64,000 bases of DNA from Limnohabitans sp. Rim28 (GCF_000293865.2 NZ_ALKN02000007.1:1-64000), one strand, 5' to 3'; positions 26,561-36,457 are shown, numbered from the stretch's first letter. Made by a program: numbers and translations. The notes: generated by a model from the sequence alone, not told the origin.

Positions 26561-27157
26561 TCAGTCTGAGTGGGTCGGTTTGGTGTTGCCCATCCAGGCG
26601 GTCAATGAAGAGCGCATGGCTTCTTCGACCGACATGTCCAGCACCTGCACCCATTCACGCGGCACAAACACGGTGTAGCCGCCGATCATGTAGCCCATGG
26701 GCAAATACACCGCCACGTGTTGGCGGGTGTGTGCGTCCAGTGGCAGGTCCGTCAGGTTTTGGCGTGTGACCAAACCGATGATCGAGATGTCGCTGCCGGG
26801 CTTCTTCAAAAGCACCACTTGTTGTGCATCGCGTTCGTGTGGCGAAAAATAATCCGCAAAACTCTTGAGCGAGGAGTAGATGCTTTTGACCAAGGGCAGG
26901 TTGGTGAAGGGCAGCTCCACCCAGCTGAGCATGCGGGTCATGAAGGGCTGCGAGACCACAAAACCCAGCACCAAAATCAAGCCTGTGCCCAGGACGATGC
27001 CCAAGCCGGGCAGGTAAAACTCACCCGTGAACGGGCGCAGCACCTGCATGGCCAAACCTTCGACCCAGGTCACAAACAAATACAACACATAAACCGTCAG
27101 GCCGACAGGCAAAAAGCTGATGAGGCCACGGAAAAAATAGGCGTAAAGGCGTTTCAT
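26561..27157 (-). CDS. DUF502 family membrane protein
   Basis: About 198 residues from the ATG at 27157 (MKRLYAYFFRGLISFLPVGL); an ATG three codons earlier is equally possible and the frame extends to 27223. Two N-terminal membrane helices (about 8-28 and 50-72) and a soluble domain ending TVFVPREWVQVLDMSVEEAMR are standard for DUF502. The family is widespread and of unknown function. It is convergent with the AraC gene. Confidence 0.88.
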   Translation of the reverse strand: MKRLYAYFFRGLISFLPVGLTVYVLYLFVTWVEGLAMQVLRPFTGEFYLPGLGIVLGTGLILVLGFVVSQPFMTRMLSWVELPFTNLPLVKSIYSSLKSFADYFSPHERDAQQVVLLKKPGSDISIIGLVTRQNLTDLPLDAHTRQHVAVYLPMGYMIGGYTVFVPREWVQVLDMSVEEAMRSSLTAWMGNTKPTHSD

Positions 27158-27302
27158 GCGGTCCATTGTGACCGCACGCCAATGGACCGAAATTGGCGGG
27201 GGAAAGTGGGCTTGCCGGCCCATGCGCGGCCCAGAAAGCGGGCCTGCGTTTTAATACGGGCTTGCTTTTCTGGCCCACGAAACTTTGCTTTTCATCCACC
27301 CC

Positions 27303-28376
27303 ATGCTTTCCACCCAAGACAAAACCCGCATCGACGACACCCGCATTGCCTCGGTGCGCCCCCTCATGACACCGGCCCTTTTGGAGGAGCGGCTGCCCGC
27401 TTCGCCTGCCCACTTGGCTTTGGTGGAGCGTTCGCGGCAAGACATCTCGAACGTGTTGCAGGGTCAAGACGACCGCTTGGTCGTGGTGGTTGGGCCCTGC
27501 TCGATTCACGACCACGATCAGGCCATCGCTTATGCCCGTCTGCTCAAAGCCGAGGCCGACAAGCACGCGAAGGACCTGCAGATCGTGATGCGTGTGTATT
27601 TTGAAAAGCCACGCACCACGGTGGGTTGGAAGGGCTACATCAACGACCCGCACTTGGACGGCAGTTTTGCCATGAACCAAGGGCTGGAGATGGCCCGCAA
27701 ACTGTTGCTGGACATCCTCGATGTCGGCCTGCCCGTGGCCACCGAATTCCTGGACTTGCTCAGCCCGCAGTACATCAGCGACCTGGTCACCTGGGGCGCG
27801 ATCGGCGCCCGCACGACGGAGAGCCAAAGCCACCGCCAGCTGGCCAGTGGCCTGTCGTGCCCGGTGGGCTTCAAAAACGGCACCGACGGCGGTGTCAAAG
27901 TGGCCGCAGATGCGGTGGTGGCGGCCAAAGCCGCGCACGCCTTCATGGGCATGACCAAGATGGGCCAGGCCGCGATCTTCGAGACACGCGGCAACCAAGA
28001 CGTGCACATCATCTTGCGCGGCGGCAAAGCGCCCAATTATTCGGCCGCCGATGTGGACGCCGCATGCAAAGCGCTGGAGTCTTCAGGCATTGCACCGCAG
28101 GTCATGGTGGACGTGTCGCACGCCAACAGCAGCAAACAGCACGCCAAGCAGATCGAGGTGGCGCAGGACGTGGCCGCTCAAGTGGCAGGCGGGGACCGCC
28201 GCATCATGGGCCTGATGATCGAGAGCCACTTGAACGAGGGCCGACAAGATCTGAAAGAAGGTCAGCCGCTGGCACACGGCGTGTCCATCACCGACGCCTG
28301 CATCAGCTTTGCGCAGACCACGCCGGTGCTGGACGCGCTGGCGCTGGCTGTTCAAAGGCGCCGAGGTCGCGCCTGA
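27303..28376 (+). CDS. 3-deoxy-7-phosphoheptulonate synthase, class I (DAHP synthase)
   Basis: 357 residues of the AroF/G/H type, which condenses PEP and erythrose-4-phosphate at the entry to the shikimate pathway. GPCSIHD, RVYFEKPRTTVGWKG and VDVSHANSSKQ are the key blocks, and the metal-binding Cys is in the first. I use the ATG at 27303; the open frame begins at an upstream TTG. Which aromatic amino acid inhibits it cannot be judged reliably by eye, so I give no isoform letter. It is followed by a convergent Bug receptor gene. Confidence 0.95.
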   Translation: MLSTQDKTRIDDTRIASVRPLMTPALLEERLPASPAHLALVERSRQDISNVLQGQDDRLVVVVGPCSIHDHDQAIAYARLLKAEADKHAKDLQIVMRVYFEKPRTTVGWKGYINDPHLDGSFAMNQGLEMARKLLLDILDVGLPVATEFLDLLSPQYISDLVTWGAIGARTTESQSHRQLASGLSCPVGFKNGTDGGVKVAADAVVAAKAAHAFMGMTKMGQAAIFETRGNQDVHIILRGGKAPNYSAADVDAACKALESSGIAPQVMVDVSHANSSKQHAKQIEVAQDVAAQVAGGDRRIMGLMIESHLNEGRQDLKEGQPLAHGVSITDACISFAQTTPVLDALALAVQRRRGRA

Positions 28377-28409
28377 AAGCGCCCGCGCAGTGCGCAGGTC
28401 GCCTTGGGC

Positions 28410-29408
28410 TCAGTCCAGACTCAGACCAATTTTGCGCGACACGGCGCCCCACTTGGCAAAGTCCTTGGCCACTTTGGCGACCGCCTGCTCCGGCGTGCTG
28501 CCGATCACGATCTGGTCGGAGGCCCTGAGCCGCTCGGTGGCCTCTGGGGTGCGCAGCGCGTCGACCACCGCCTGGCGGAATTTGGCCACGATGTCATCGG
28601 GCACTTGTTTGGGGGCGATCAAGATCAGGCTGAAATCGGCCTCGTAGCCTTTCACCCCGGCTTCTTCGATGGTGGGCACTTCAGGCAAGGAGGGCGCGCG
28701 CGCCTGGCCCGACACGGCCAGCGCCGTCAATTTGCCCGAGCGCACATGCGGCAGCACCGTGGGCCCGGCCAGCAAACCGCAAGGCACCTGGTTGGCCAGC
28801 ACGTCTTGCATGGCGGGCGCTGGGCCTTTGTACGGGATGTGCGTCATTTGCATGCCGGTCATGCTCAGCAGCAACTCGGTGGACAAATGCCCCGGCACAC
28901 CCGCGCCGCCCGAGGCATAGCTCAAAGGCGTGGTTTTGGATTTGGCGATCAGCTCGGACACTGTCTTGACGCCCAGCGAAGGGTTGCACACCAAGGTTTG
29001 GCTGAACGAAGACAACACGCTGATGGGCTTCAAGTCGTCGAGCTTGAAAGGGATGGTTTTGTACACATGCGGGTTGACGGTGAGCAGGGTGTCGGTCGCG
29101 AACAAAAAGGTGTAGCCATCGGGCGTGGCACGCGCCACGTTGGCGGCGCCGATGTTGCCACCCGCACCAGGCTGGTTCTCGATCACGATGGGTTGCTTGA
29201 GGTTGGCCAAAATTCTTTCGGCCACTGTGCGCATGACCAGGTCACTGGGCCCACCGGGCGGGAAGGGAATGACCACTTTGATGGGGCGCTGTGGCCAGGC
29301 TTGGGCCAGGGCGGTGCTGCTGGCACACACGACCAGCAAAGCGGCGATGAGGGACAAACCCCGGGCTCTGGGCGCAAAGGCAAGGGGGGCTGAAACAAAA
29401 AACGGCAT
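28410..29408 (-). CDS. Tripartite tricarboxylate transporter substrate-binding protein (Bug family)
   Basis: 332 residues. A long signal peptide (LSLIAALLVVCASSTALAQ) is followed by WPQRPIKVVIPFPPGGPSD, DGYTFLF and THIPYKGPAP, all Bug signatures. It stands alone on the minus strand between the DAHP synthase and yebC genes, with no catabolic gene or TctAB partner next to it, so the ligand is unknown. Confidence 0.93.
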   Translation of the reverse strand: MPFFVSAPLAFAPRARGLSLIAALLVVCASSTALAQAWPQRPIKVVIPFPPGGPSDLVMRTVAERILANLKQPIVIENQPGAGGNIGAANVARATPDGYTFLFATDTLLTVNPHVYKTIPFKLDDLKPISVLSSFSQTLVCNPSLGVKTVSELIAKSKTTPLSYASGGAGVPGHLSTELLLSMTGMQMTHIPYKGPAPAMQDVLANQVPCGLLAGPTVLPHVRSGKLTALAVSGQARAPSLPEVPTIEEAGVKGYEADFSLILIAPKQVPDDIVAKFRQAVVDALRTPEATERLRASDQIVIGSTPEQAVAKVAKDFAKWGAVSRKIGLSLD

Positions 29409-29526
29409 GTTGAACTCCTGAAGGATCAGGACATGCTATCGAAGCGCTCCCAGAACGCTCACCTTGAAAACCCTGAAGCGCGGCGTTCAGCTGTCGCCTG
29501 CAAGACCCGAAGGCCCTGCAGGGTGT

Positions 29527-30240
29527 TTAACCCGCCAGCCCCACAAACACGTTTTGCACGTCGTCGTTGTTGTCGATCGCGCCCAAAAAGGCTTCGACTT
29601 CTTCGAGCTGTTCGGCGCTCAGGTTGGCCGGGTCGACCGGGTTCTTGGGTTTGTAGCCCAGTTTGGCCGACACCACGGTGAAGCCGTGTTCGGGCAGGGC
29701 GCGGCTGACCAGGTCCAGGTCGGTCGCTTCGGTGATGAAAATCGAAACACCGTCTTCGTCGGCAGGCTCAAAGTCTTGTGCACCGGCTTCGATGGCGGCC
29801 AACTCCGGGTCGGCACCGGCCTGGGTGGGTTCGGCTTCGATGAAACCCACATGGTCAAAGTCCCACGAGACCGAGCCCGAAGTGCCTTGCTGGCCCTTGC
29901 GGAACAACACGCGCATTTCAGACGCGCTGCGGTTCACGTTGTCGGTCAGCACTTCGATCATCACCGGCACTTGGTGCGGGGCAAAACCTTCGTAAATCAC
30001 GCGTTCAAAGCTCACGGCATCGCCCAACAGGCCGGCGCCTTTCTTGATGGCGCGCTCCAGCGTTTCTTTGGGCATGGACACCTTGCGGGCCTGCTCGACC
30101 ACCAAGCGCAGGCGCGAGTTGGCGGCCGGATCGGCGCCGTTGCGGGCGGCAATCATGATGTCCTTGGCCAATCGGCCAAACAATTTGCCTCTGGCGTCTG
30201 CGGCTTGTGCTTTGCCTTTGGCTTTCCATTGCGCGCCCAT
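29527..30240 (-). CDS. YebC/PmpR family DNA-binding regulator / translation factor
   Basis: 237 residues, the normal YebC length. The N-terminus [19 protein letters not shown] corresponds to the family's MAGHSKW-type opening but in the YebC2-like variant. Later blocks [32 protein letters not shown] and the acidic C-terminus are all present. YebC proteins act as transcriptional regulators, and some have been linked to relief of ribosome stalling. The stop codon overlaps a 13-mer that recurs at 47447. Confidence 0.93.
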   Translation of the reverse strand: MGAQWKAKGKAQAADARGKLFGRLAKDIMIAARNGADPAANSRLRLVVEQARKVSMPKETLERAIKKGAGLLGDAVSFERVIYEGFAPHQVPVMIEVLTDNVNRSASEMRVLFRKGQQGTSGSVSWDFDHVGFIEAEPTQAGADPELAAIEAGAQDFEPADEDGVSIFITEATDLDLVSRALPEHGFTVVSAKLGYKPKNPVDPANLSAEQLEEVEAFLGAIDNNDDVQNVFVGLAG

Positions 30241-30377
30241 GGGGTCTTCCTTGTGTTGGGGTCAAAGCTGGAAGTTTAAGCGCTCGCTCGCCCATTGCGG
30301 GTCCAAGGCGGGTCTCACAGGTCACAGGCGTCAGGGCCTGGCAGGGCAATAATGCTCTTTCAAATTCAACACGGCCC

Positions 30378-31289
30378 ATGAACCACCCTGCTTTGCCTTT
30401 GTTTCCCAGTTTTGCCCACCACCTGGTGGCGGTCAGCCCTGGCATGTCGATTTCGGCCATGGTGGGTGGGCAGGGCCCGGCCTTGCTCTTGCTGCACGGC
30501 CATCCGCAAACCTTGGCCATCTGGCACAAGGTGGCCCCGATGCTGGCCCAACACTTCACGGTGGTGGCGGCCGATTTGCGCGGCTATGGCGATTCGTCCA
30601 AACCTGAAGGGGGACCCGACCATGCGGCCTATGCCAAACGCAACATGGCGCAAGACATGGTGGCTTTGATGCGGCATTTGGGCTTTGCGCGATTTGCGGT
30701 GTTGGCGCATGACCGCGGCGCCCGGGTGGCGCACCGACTGGGCTTGGACCATTCTCAAGCGGTCAGCCGCATGGCCCTGCTCGACATCGCGCCCACCTTG
30801 GCCATGTACGCGCAGACCACCGAGGCCTTTGCCCGCGCCTATTGGCATTGGTTCTTTTTGATCCAGCCGCAGCCCATGCCCGAGCGCCTGATCGAGGCCA
30901 ATCCGGCGGCTTATGTCACCGAGGTCATGGGCAACCGCAGCGCCGGACTGGCGCCATTCGATCCGCGCGCCCTGGCCGAATACCAGCGCTGCCTGGCCCT
31001 GCCGGGCGCAGCCCATGGCTTGTGTGAAGACTACCGGGCCTCAGCAGGCATTGACCTGGTGCATGACCGGGAGGACATCGCCCAAGGGCGACACTTGCAG
31101 ATGCCGATCCAGGTGCTGTGGGGCGCGCAGGGCGTGGTGCAACGCTGTTTTGACCCGCTCAAGGCGTGGCAAAAAGTGGCCACCCAAGTCAGCGGCCAGG
31201 CCCTGCCCTGCGGCCACTACATCGCCGAAGAAGCGCCCGACGCCTTGCTGGCGCAGGTGCTGCCCTTTTTGAAGCCAACGCCTGCATGA
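30378..31289 (+). CDS. Alpha/beta hydrolase, fluoroacetate (haloacetate) dehalogenase-like
   Basis: 303 residues of the epoxide hydrolase/haloacid dehalogenase branch. The residues known to matter in fluoroacetate dehalogenases are all visible: nucleophile Asp112 with Arg113 and Arg116 in HDRGAR, the acid Asp136 in LLDIAPT, the halide pocket His157-Trp158 in AYWHWFFLIQP, Tyr219 in CEDYRA and the catalytic His in CGHYIAEEAPD near the end. This supports hydrolysis of a short haloacid, although epoxide or ester hydrolysis remains possible. The start at 30378 replaces a longer shadow frame. It overlaps the downstream EamA transporter gene in an ATGA. Confidence 0.85.
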   Translation: MNHPALPLFPSFAHHLVAVSPGMSISAMVGGQGPALLLLHGHPQTLAIWHKVAPMLAQHFTVVAADLRGYGDSSKPEGGPDHAAYAKRNMAQDMVALMRHLGFARFAVLAHDRGARVAHRLGLDHSQAVSRMALLDIAPTLAMYAQTTEAFARAYWHWFFLIQPQPMPERLIEANPAAYVTEVMGNRSAGLAPFDPRALAEYQRCLALPGAAHGLCEDYRASAGIDLVHDREDIAQGRHLQMPIQVLWGAQGVVQRCFDPLKAWQKVATQVSGQALPCGHYIAEEAPDALLAQVLPFLKPTPA

Positions 31290-32164
31290 GCCAGCACAAC
31301 CGCCGAGGCATCGTCACCATGACCGGTGCCATGGTGTTCTTTGTCGTCAACGATGCGCTGGTCAAATGGGTCAGCGCCGACCTGTCTACACCGCAACTGA
31401 TTTTTGTGCGCGGCGTGATGACCACCACATTGCTGCTGGCCCTGGCGGGTTGGATGGGCCAGTTGGCGATGTGGCGCACCACGTTGACCCGCTCTGTGCC
31501 TGCCCGCGCCGTGCTCGACAGCCTGGCATCCTTTACCTACCTCACCGCGGTGTTTCACATCCCTTTGGGCAACGCCACGGCCATCAACCTCGCGGGGCCC
31601 TTGTTCCTGACCCTGATGGCGGTGTTCTTTTTGCACGAGCGGGTCACGCTGGGCCGCTGGGCGCTGATCTTGCTGGGCTTTGCGGGTGTGCTGTTGGTGG
31701 TGCAGCCGCGCATGGGCGACTTCAATGCCTATGCCTTGCTCTGCCTGTTCGCAGCGGTGCTGCACGCAGGGCGCGATTTTCTGACGCGCCTGGTGCCCGC
31801 GCAAGTGCCTTCGCTGTTGATCACCTTGTCGACGGCGGTGATGGTCACGGTTCTGGCCGGTGTGTGGAGTTTGTTCGAGCCCTGGAAGCCCATGGCGACG
31901 CAGCACCTGTGGCAGCTGTTTGGCGCATCGCTGTGTCTGGCGGCGGGGTACCACTTGCTCACGCTCAGCATGCGTTTGGGCGACATGAGCGTGATCGGGC
32001 CATTCCGCTACAGCGGCCTGTTGGTGGCGCTGGTGCTGGGCTACTGGATGTGGGGCGATGTACCCAACCCGCTGGCCTGGTGCGGCATTGCGCTGGTGGT
32101 GGCGGCTGGACTGGGCTTGCTGCAGGCCGAGCGCCTGCGCCGGCAGGCTGCGGGAGGTCTGTAG
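31286..32164 (+). CDS. DMT superfamily transporter, EamA family
   Basis: 292 residues from the ATG at 31286, with about ten hydrophobic helices in two EamA repeats (RGIVTMTGAMVFFVVNDALVK begins the first). The ATGA overlap couples it to the dehalogenase-like hydrolase, so it may move the hydrolase's substrate or product (inference). Convergent with metY. Confidence 0.88.
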   Translation: MSQHNRRGIVTMTGAMVFFVVNDALVKWVSADLSTPQLIFVRGVMTTTLLLALAGWMGQLAMWRTTLTRSVPARAVLDSLASFTYLTAVFHIPLGNATAINLAGPLFLTLMAVFFLHERVTLGRWALILLGFAGVLLVVQPRMGDFNAYALLCLFAAVLHAGRDFLTRLVPAQVPSLLITLSTAVMVTVLAGVWSLFEPWKPMATQHLWQLFGASLCLAAGYHLLTLSMRLGDMSVIGPFRYSGLLVALVLGYWMWGDVPNPLAWCGIALVVAAGLGLLQAERLRRQAAGGL

Positions 32165-32193
32165 GTCGGCAGCTTCAGCCCCAATGCGGAGGC

Positions 32194-33477
32194 TCAGCGG
32201 CTGGCTTTGTCCAGCGCTTGGTCGATGTCCCACAGGATGTCGTCCAGATGTTCCAGGCCCACCGAGATGCGCACCATGTCGGGTGGGACACCCGCCGCGA
32301 GTTGCTGGGCCTCGTCGAGCTGGCGGTGCGTGGTGCTGGCCGGGTGGCTGATCAGGGTGCGGGTGTCGCCGATGTTGACCAGGTGGCTCATGAATTGGGC
32401 CGACTCAATGAAGGTCACGCCCTGGGCCAGCCCGCCTTTGACGCCAAAGGACAGCAGGCCCGAGGCACCGCGCATCTGGCGCTGCATCAAGGCATGCTGC
32501 GGGTGGTCGGGCAGGCCGGGGTAGTTGACCCAGGCCACACGCGGGTCGGCCTGCAAAAACTTCGCTACGCCCAAAGCGTTGTCGCAGTGCTTGTGCATGC
32601 GCAGGGGCAGGGTTTCGACGCCTTGCAGAATTTGCCAAGCGCTCATGGGGCTGAGCGCGGCGCCGAACACGCGCAGGCTTTCCATGCGGCAGCGCATGGT
32701 GAAGCCGAAGTCGCCAAAGGTCTCGTAAAACTTCACGCCGTGGTAGCCCTTGGACGGCTCGGTCATGCCCGGGAACTTGCCGTTGTCCCAAGGGAATTTG
32801 CCGCCCTCCACCACCACGCCACCCAGCGTGGTGCCGTGGCCCGCCAGGTATTTGGTGGCCGAATGCACCACGATGTCGGCGCCCAGCGCGAGCGGGTTGC
32901 ACAGCAGCGGGCTGGGCACGGTGTTGTCGATGATGAGCGGCACGCCGTGTGCGTGGGCCACCTCGGCCACGGCGGCGATGTCCAGCACCACCATGCTCGG
33001 GTTGCCCAGACTCTCGGCATACACGGCTCGGGTATGGGGGCGCATGGCGGCGGCAAAGGCTTCGGGCTTGGTCGCGTCCACAAAGGTGGTCTCAATGCCG
33101 AACTTGGCCAGGCTCACGGCCAGCATCGTCACCGAGCCGCCGTACAAAGCCCCAGCGGTCACCACATGGTCGCCCGATTGCAAGATGGTCATGAGCGCCA
33201 TGGTTTCGGCCGCCATGCCCGAGGCGCTGGCCACCCCAGCGCGCCCGCCTTCCAGGGCCGCCACACGTTCTTCGAGCACCGCCACCGTGGGGTTGCTCAG
33301 GCGCGAATACACATTGCCAAAGGTCTGCAGGTTGAACAGCGAGGCCGCGTGCTCGGCGCTGTCAAACACAAAGCTGCTGGTTTGGTAGATGGGCAAGGCG
33401 CGTGCGCCGGTGGCCGCATCGGGAATTTGCCCGGCGTGGATGGCCAGGGTCTCGGGGTGGAATGTGCGATCGGTCAT
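32194..33477 (-). CDS. metY: O-acetylhomoserine sulfhydrylase / aminocarboxypropyltransferase
   Basis: 427 residues, the length of MetY rather than the shorter MetB/MetC. The PLP lysine is near residue 208 in HSATKYLAGHG, and PIYQTSSFVF, YSRLSNPT and EGGRAGVASASGMAAE match the Cys/Met metabolism PLP family. It makes homocysteine directly from O-acetylhomoserine and sulfide. It is the last gene of an apparent operon MFS - CoA-binding protein - metY (gaps of 18 and 7 bp). Confidence 0.93.
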   Translation of the reverse strand: MTDRTFHPETLAIHAGQIPDAATGARALPIYQTSSFVFDSAEHAASLFNLQTFGNVYSRLSNPTVAVLEERVAALEGGRAGVASASGMAAETMALMTILQSGDHVVTAGALYGGSVTMLAVSLAKFGIETTFVDATKPEAFAAAMRPHTRAVYAESLGNPSMVVLDIAAVAEVAHAHGVPLIIDNTVPSPLLCNPLALGADIVVHSATKYLAGHGTTLGGVVVEGGKFPWDNGKFPGMTEPSKGYHGVKFYETFGDFGFTMRCRMESLRVFGAALSPMSAWQILQGVETLPLRMHKHCDNALGVAKFLQADPRVAWVNYPGLPDHPQHALMQRQMRGASGLLSFGVKGGLAQGVTFIESAQFMSHLVNIGDTRTLISHPASTTHRQLDEAQQLAAGVPPDMVRISVGLEHLDDILWDIDQALDKASR

Positions 33478-33484
33478 GGTCTTT

Positions 33485-33952
33485 TTATACCAGCCGCCGC
33501 GCCGAGATGATCCCGGTGTTCACGCCCACCCAGTTCAGGCCGCCAAACAGCCGGGCGTGCTCAATCTTCACGCAGCGGTTGGTGACCGAATCCATGCCCG
33601 CCTTCTGGGCCATGGCGTCGGCTTCAGGGTTGGCGACACCCAGTTGTTGCCAAAGACACTGGGCACCGATCTGAACCGCTTGCTCGGCCATCGGCAATAC
33701 GTCTTGGCTGCGGCGAAACACATCGACCATGTCCACTTTGAAAGGGATGTCGCCCAGGTTGGCGTAACAGGTCTCACCGAGGATCTCGCCGCCCGCATAG
33801 CGCGGGTTGACCGGCACGATCTTGAAGCCATGCGACTGCATGTACTTGGCCGCGAAATAGCTGGGCCGGTGCCACTCCGCCGACAGGCCCACCACGGCGA
33901 TGGTGTGGCAAGTTTTGAGGATGCGCCGCAGCGCGTGCAAATCGTTGTGCAT
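33485..33952 (-). CDS. CoA-binding domain protein (YccU-like)
   Basis: 155 residues of a single Rossmann-type CoA-binding domain: TIAVVGLSAEWHRPSYFAAKYM at the N-terminus and VDMVDVFRRSQDVLP, LWQQLGV and VTNRCVKIEH further on. Proteins of this family bind CoA but have no proven catalytic role. It is immediately upstream of metY in the same direction, a frequent neighbour in betaproteobacteria, which hints at a link with sulfur or acyl metabolism. Confidence 0.88.
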   Translation of the reverse strand: MHNDLHALRRILKTCHTIAVVGLSAEWHRPSYFAAKYMQSHGFKIVPVNPRYAGGEILGETCYANLGDIPFKVDMVDVFRRSQDVLPMAEQAVQIGAQCLWQQLGVANPEADAMAQKAGMDSVTNRCVKIEHARLFGGLNWVGVNTGIISARRLV

Positions 33953-33970
33953 GCAAGTCCTTCTTTTTCT

Positions 33971-35164
33971 TCAATACTGCGCCAAGCCACTGCGCTTCAT
34001 TTGCCGTGATGCCCATGTGGCGCACAGCGACAGCACGCCGCACACCGCCATCACGCCCAAATAATGGCCGTTCCAATCAAATGCGGCGCCCGCCAGCACC
34101 GGGCCCAGCAAGTTGCCCAAGGCCGCGCCGCTGTAGAGCGTGCCCACCACGCTGGCCACCGATTTCCCGCCAAAGTAATCCATGCAGATGGCGGGCAAAA
34201 GCGACACGATGCTGCCGTAACTCAGGCCAAACCACAGCGCAAACACCACCAACAGCCCTTGCCCCCCGGCAGCGCCCCACAGCACATACGATGCGCCCAT
34301 GGACAGCTGCATCAGCACCAGCGTCTGCGCCCGGCCCAAGCGGTCGGCCACCAGACCAATGGCAAAGCGCCCCACCAGACTGCCCACGCCAATCAGCCCC
34401 ACCAAGCCCACGGCAAAGGCTTCACCCAGGCCCAGATCGCGTGCCGAAGCCGACACGTGCGCGAACGGGATGAACATCACCGGTGAGGCCAACACCGTGG
34501 CCAGGTACAGCCAACGAAACGTGGGGCTGCGCAAGGTCTCGCGCAAGCTCAGCCCTGTGGCCGATTCGCCTGCACCCGGGCCACCTGAAGCCGCTGCCGC
34601 AGGTGCGCGCCGCAACAAAGCCGCAGCCAGCAGGCCCAGCACCAACACGCCCAGCGCCAAAACCTGCATCGCCTCGCGCCAGGGCATGGGGCCAATGGCC
34701 ATGGCCACCAGCACGGGCACCAGCAAGGTGCCCGCCCCCACGCCCGAGCTGGCGATGCCTCCGGCCAAGCCGCGCCGGGTGGTGAACCAAGGTTGCACGC
34801 TGGCAATGGATGGCGTGTACACCAGCGCGATGCCCAGGCCCACCAACAAGCCGTAACTCACATACACCGCCAGCAAAGACGTGGCCCAGCTGGTGGCCAG
34901 CAAGCCCAGCGCAATGAGGGCCATGCCTGCCGAGCACACGATGCGCGGGCCGAAGCGGTCGGCCAGCATGCCGCCGCCTGCGCCCAACACAAAATAAACA
35001 AAGCCCGAGAGGCCAAAGATCCAGGACACATCGGCCCGCTGCGCCGAGAACTCGACGGCGAACGATTCAAAAAACGCCGCAAACGAATACGACACCCCAA
35101 AGATCACAGCCAGGCACACGAATGTGGCCCAAACCACCACCCAGGCGTAGGGGGTTTCTTTCAT
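33971..35164 (-). CDS. Major facilitator superfamily transporter (OFA/monocarboxylate-like)
   Basis: 397 residues with twelve predicted helices. The start at 35164 (MKETPYAWVVVWATFVCLAV) gives a first helix at once; the frame extends upstream without support. The interhelix motif ADRFGPRIVCSAG and its repeat ADRLGRAQTLVLM mark the two halves. Sequence character is that of oxalate/formate-antiporter-like or monocarboxylate MFS proteins, substrate unknown. It is probably the first gene of the unit with the CoA-binding protein and metY. Confidence 0.88.
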   Translation of the reverse strand: MKETPYAWVVVWATFVCLAVIFGVSYSFAAFFESFAVEFSAQRADVSWIFGLSGFVYFVLGAGGGMLADRFGPRIVCSAGMALIALGLLATSWATSLLAVYVSYGLLVGLGIALVYTPSIASVQPWFTTRRGLAGGIASSGVGAGTLLVPVLVAMAIGPMPWREAMQVLALGVLVLGLLAAALLRRAPAAAASGGPGAGESATGLSLRETLRSPTFRWLYLATVLASPVMFIPFAHVSASARDLGLGEAFAVGLVGLIGVGSLVGRFAIGLVADRLGRAQTLVLMQLSMGASYVLWGAAGGQGLLVVFALWFGLSYGSIVSLLPAICMDYFGGKSVASVVGTLYSGAALGNLLGPVLAGAAFDWNGHYLGVMAVCGVLSLCATWASRQMKRSGLAQY

Positions 35165-35257
35165 GGTGTCTCCGGTGTTCGCATGTTGCAAAGCATTGTG
35201 CCTTGCACGGGATGGGCGCACCCCTGGGGCCACAAAGCCTGTGTCACACTGGCGCGC

Positions 35258-36457
35258 ATGGACTCCTCACTCGAACAAGCCCGCCAGGCCTTTCTGGATG
35301 GCGTTGAACAGTTTGAACGCCACCAATTTGAGGCGGCGGCATCCCTCTTTGAACGGGCATTGCAGCTGGCACCGGGCAGGCCGTCGGTGTTGATGAACCT
35401 GGGCGCCAGCTGCGTGCAGCTGGGTCGCTTTGAGCAGGCCGACGCGTGCCTGCGCCAAGCCTTGGCGGCCGATGACCAGCAGAGCGATGCCTGGGTCGCT
35501 TGGGGGGTCACGCAGATGGCGTTGGGCCAATGGCCACAGGCCCTGCACAGCCATGAGAAAGCCCGTGCTTTGGGCGCGGATGGCGCCGATTTTTGTTTGC
35601 GCTGGGGCCAATGCCTGGCCCATGCAGGCCGCCTGCCCCAAGCCGTGCAGGCGTTTGACCAAGCGCTGGCGCACGACCCCAACTTGGCCGAGGCTTTTAG
35701 CCAACGTGCCCATGCCCAGCGTGACATGGGGCAAACCGCGGCAGCGATCGCGGACTACCAACGTGCGCTGGCGCTGGGGGCCGACCCGGAGCTGCACCGT
35801 TACTACTTGGCCGCCTTGAGCCCGGATCAGCCCTTGGTGAACGCGCCAGCGGCGTATGTTGAAAAACTCTTTGACCAATACGCCGACGACTTCGAGGCGC
35901 ACCTGGTCGGGCAACTGGGTTACCAAGGGCACAACGTGCTTTTGCAGCACCTGCCGGCCGAGCCGGGTGCCCGTTTTGAACGGGTATGGGACCTGGGCTG
36001 CGGCACCGGTTTGTGCGGTACGCTGATCCGTCCCCGTGCCGACCGTTTGATCGGCGTGGATTTGTCATCGGCCATGGTGGCCAAGTCGCGTGCGCTGGGG
36101 GTTTACGACAGCCTGCATGCGCAGGAGTTGGTGGCTTTCATGCAGCAAACCACCGAGCCAGCCGACTTGGTGCTGGCGGCCGATGTGTTCATTTATGTGG
36201 GTTGGCTGGAGGCGGTTTTTGCGGCCCTGAGCCCCCGCGTGCGTTCGGGCGGCTGGCTGGCCCTGACCGTTGAAGAGGCCGACCCGGGTTTTGAAGTGCA
36301 GCTGCACAGCAGCTTGCGTTACGCACACGCCCTGAGCTATTTGCAAAAACTGGCCGCAGCGCACGGCTGGCAATGGGCCAAGGTGCACCGCGCGCCCTTG
36401 CGACTGGACCAAGCCCAGCCGCTCATGGGTGCTTATGTTTATTTGCAAAAAACCTGA
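35258..36457 (+). CDS. TPR-repeat protein fused to a SAM-dependent methyltransferase
   Basis: 399 residues from the ATG at 35258; the open frame continues far upstream but that part is a shadow of the MFS gene. The first ~170 residues are TPR units (FEAAASLFERALQLAPGRPS, FEQADACLRQALAADDQ and so on). A class I methyltransferase follows with motif I VWDLGCGTGLCG at about 243 and VLAADVFIYVG as motif III. TPR-methyltransferases of this type are common in proteobacteria and act on proteins or small molecules, but targets are mostly unknown. Confidence 0.87.
   Translation: MDSSLEQARQAFLDGVEQFERHQFEAAASLFERALQLAPGRPSVLMNLGASCVQLGRFEQADACLRQALAADDQQSDAWVAWGVTQMALGQWPQALHSHEKARALGADGADFCLRWGQCLAHAGRLPQAVQAFDQALAHDPNLAEAFSQRAHAQRDMGQTAAAIADYQRALALGADPELHRYYLAALSPDQPLVNAPAAYVEKLFDQYADDFEAHLVGQLGYQGHNVLLQHLPAEPGARFERVWDLGCGTGLCGTLIRPRADRLIGVDLSSAMVAKSRALGVYDSLHAQELVAFMQQTTEPADLVLAADVFIYVGWLEAVFAALSPRVRSGGWLALTVEEADPGFEVQLHSSLRYAHALSYLQKLAAAHGWQWAKVHRAPLRLDQAQPLMGAYVYLQKT

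Noticed and set aside
31366-33510. A 714-codon plus-strand frame across the EamA transporter and metY
   Set aside because: Spans two real genes on different strands with Ala/Gly/His-rich translation; no domain visible.
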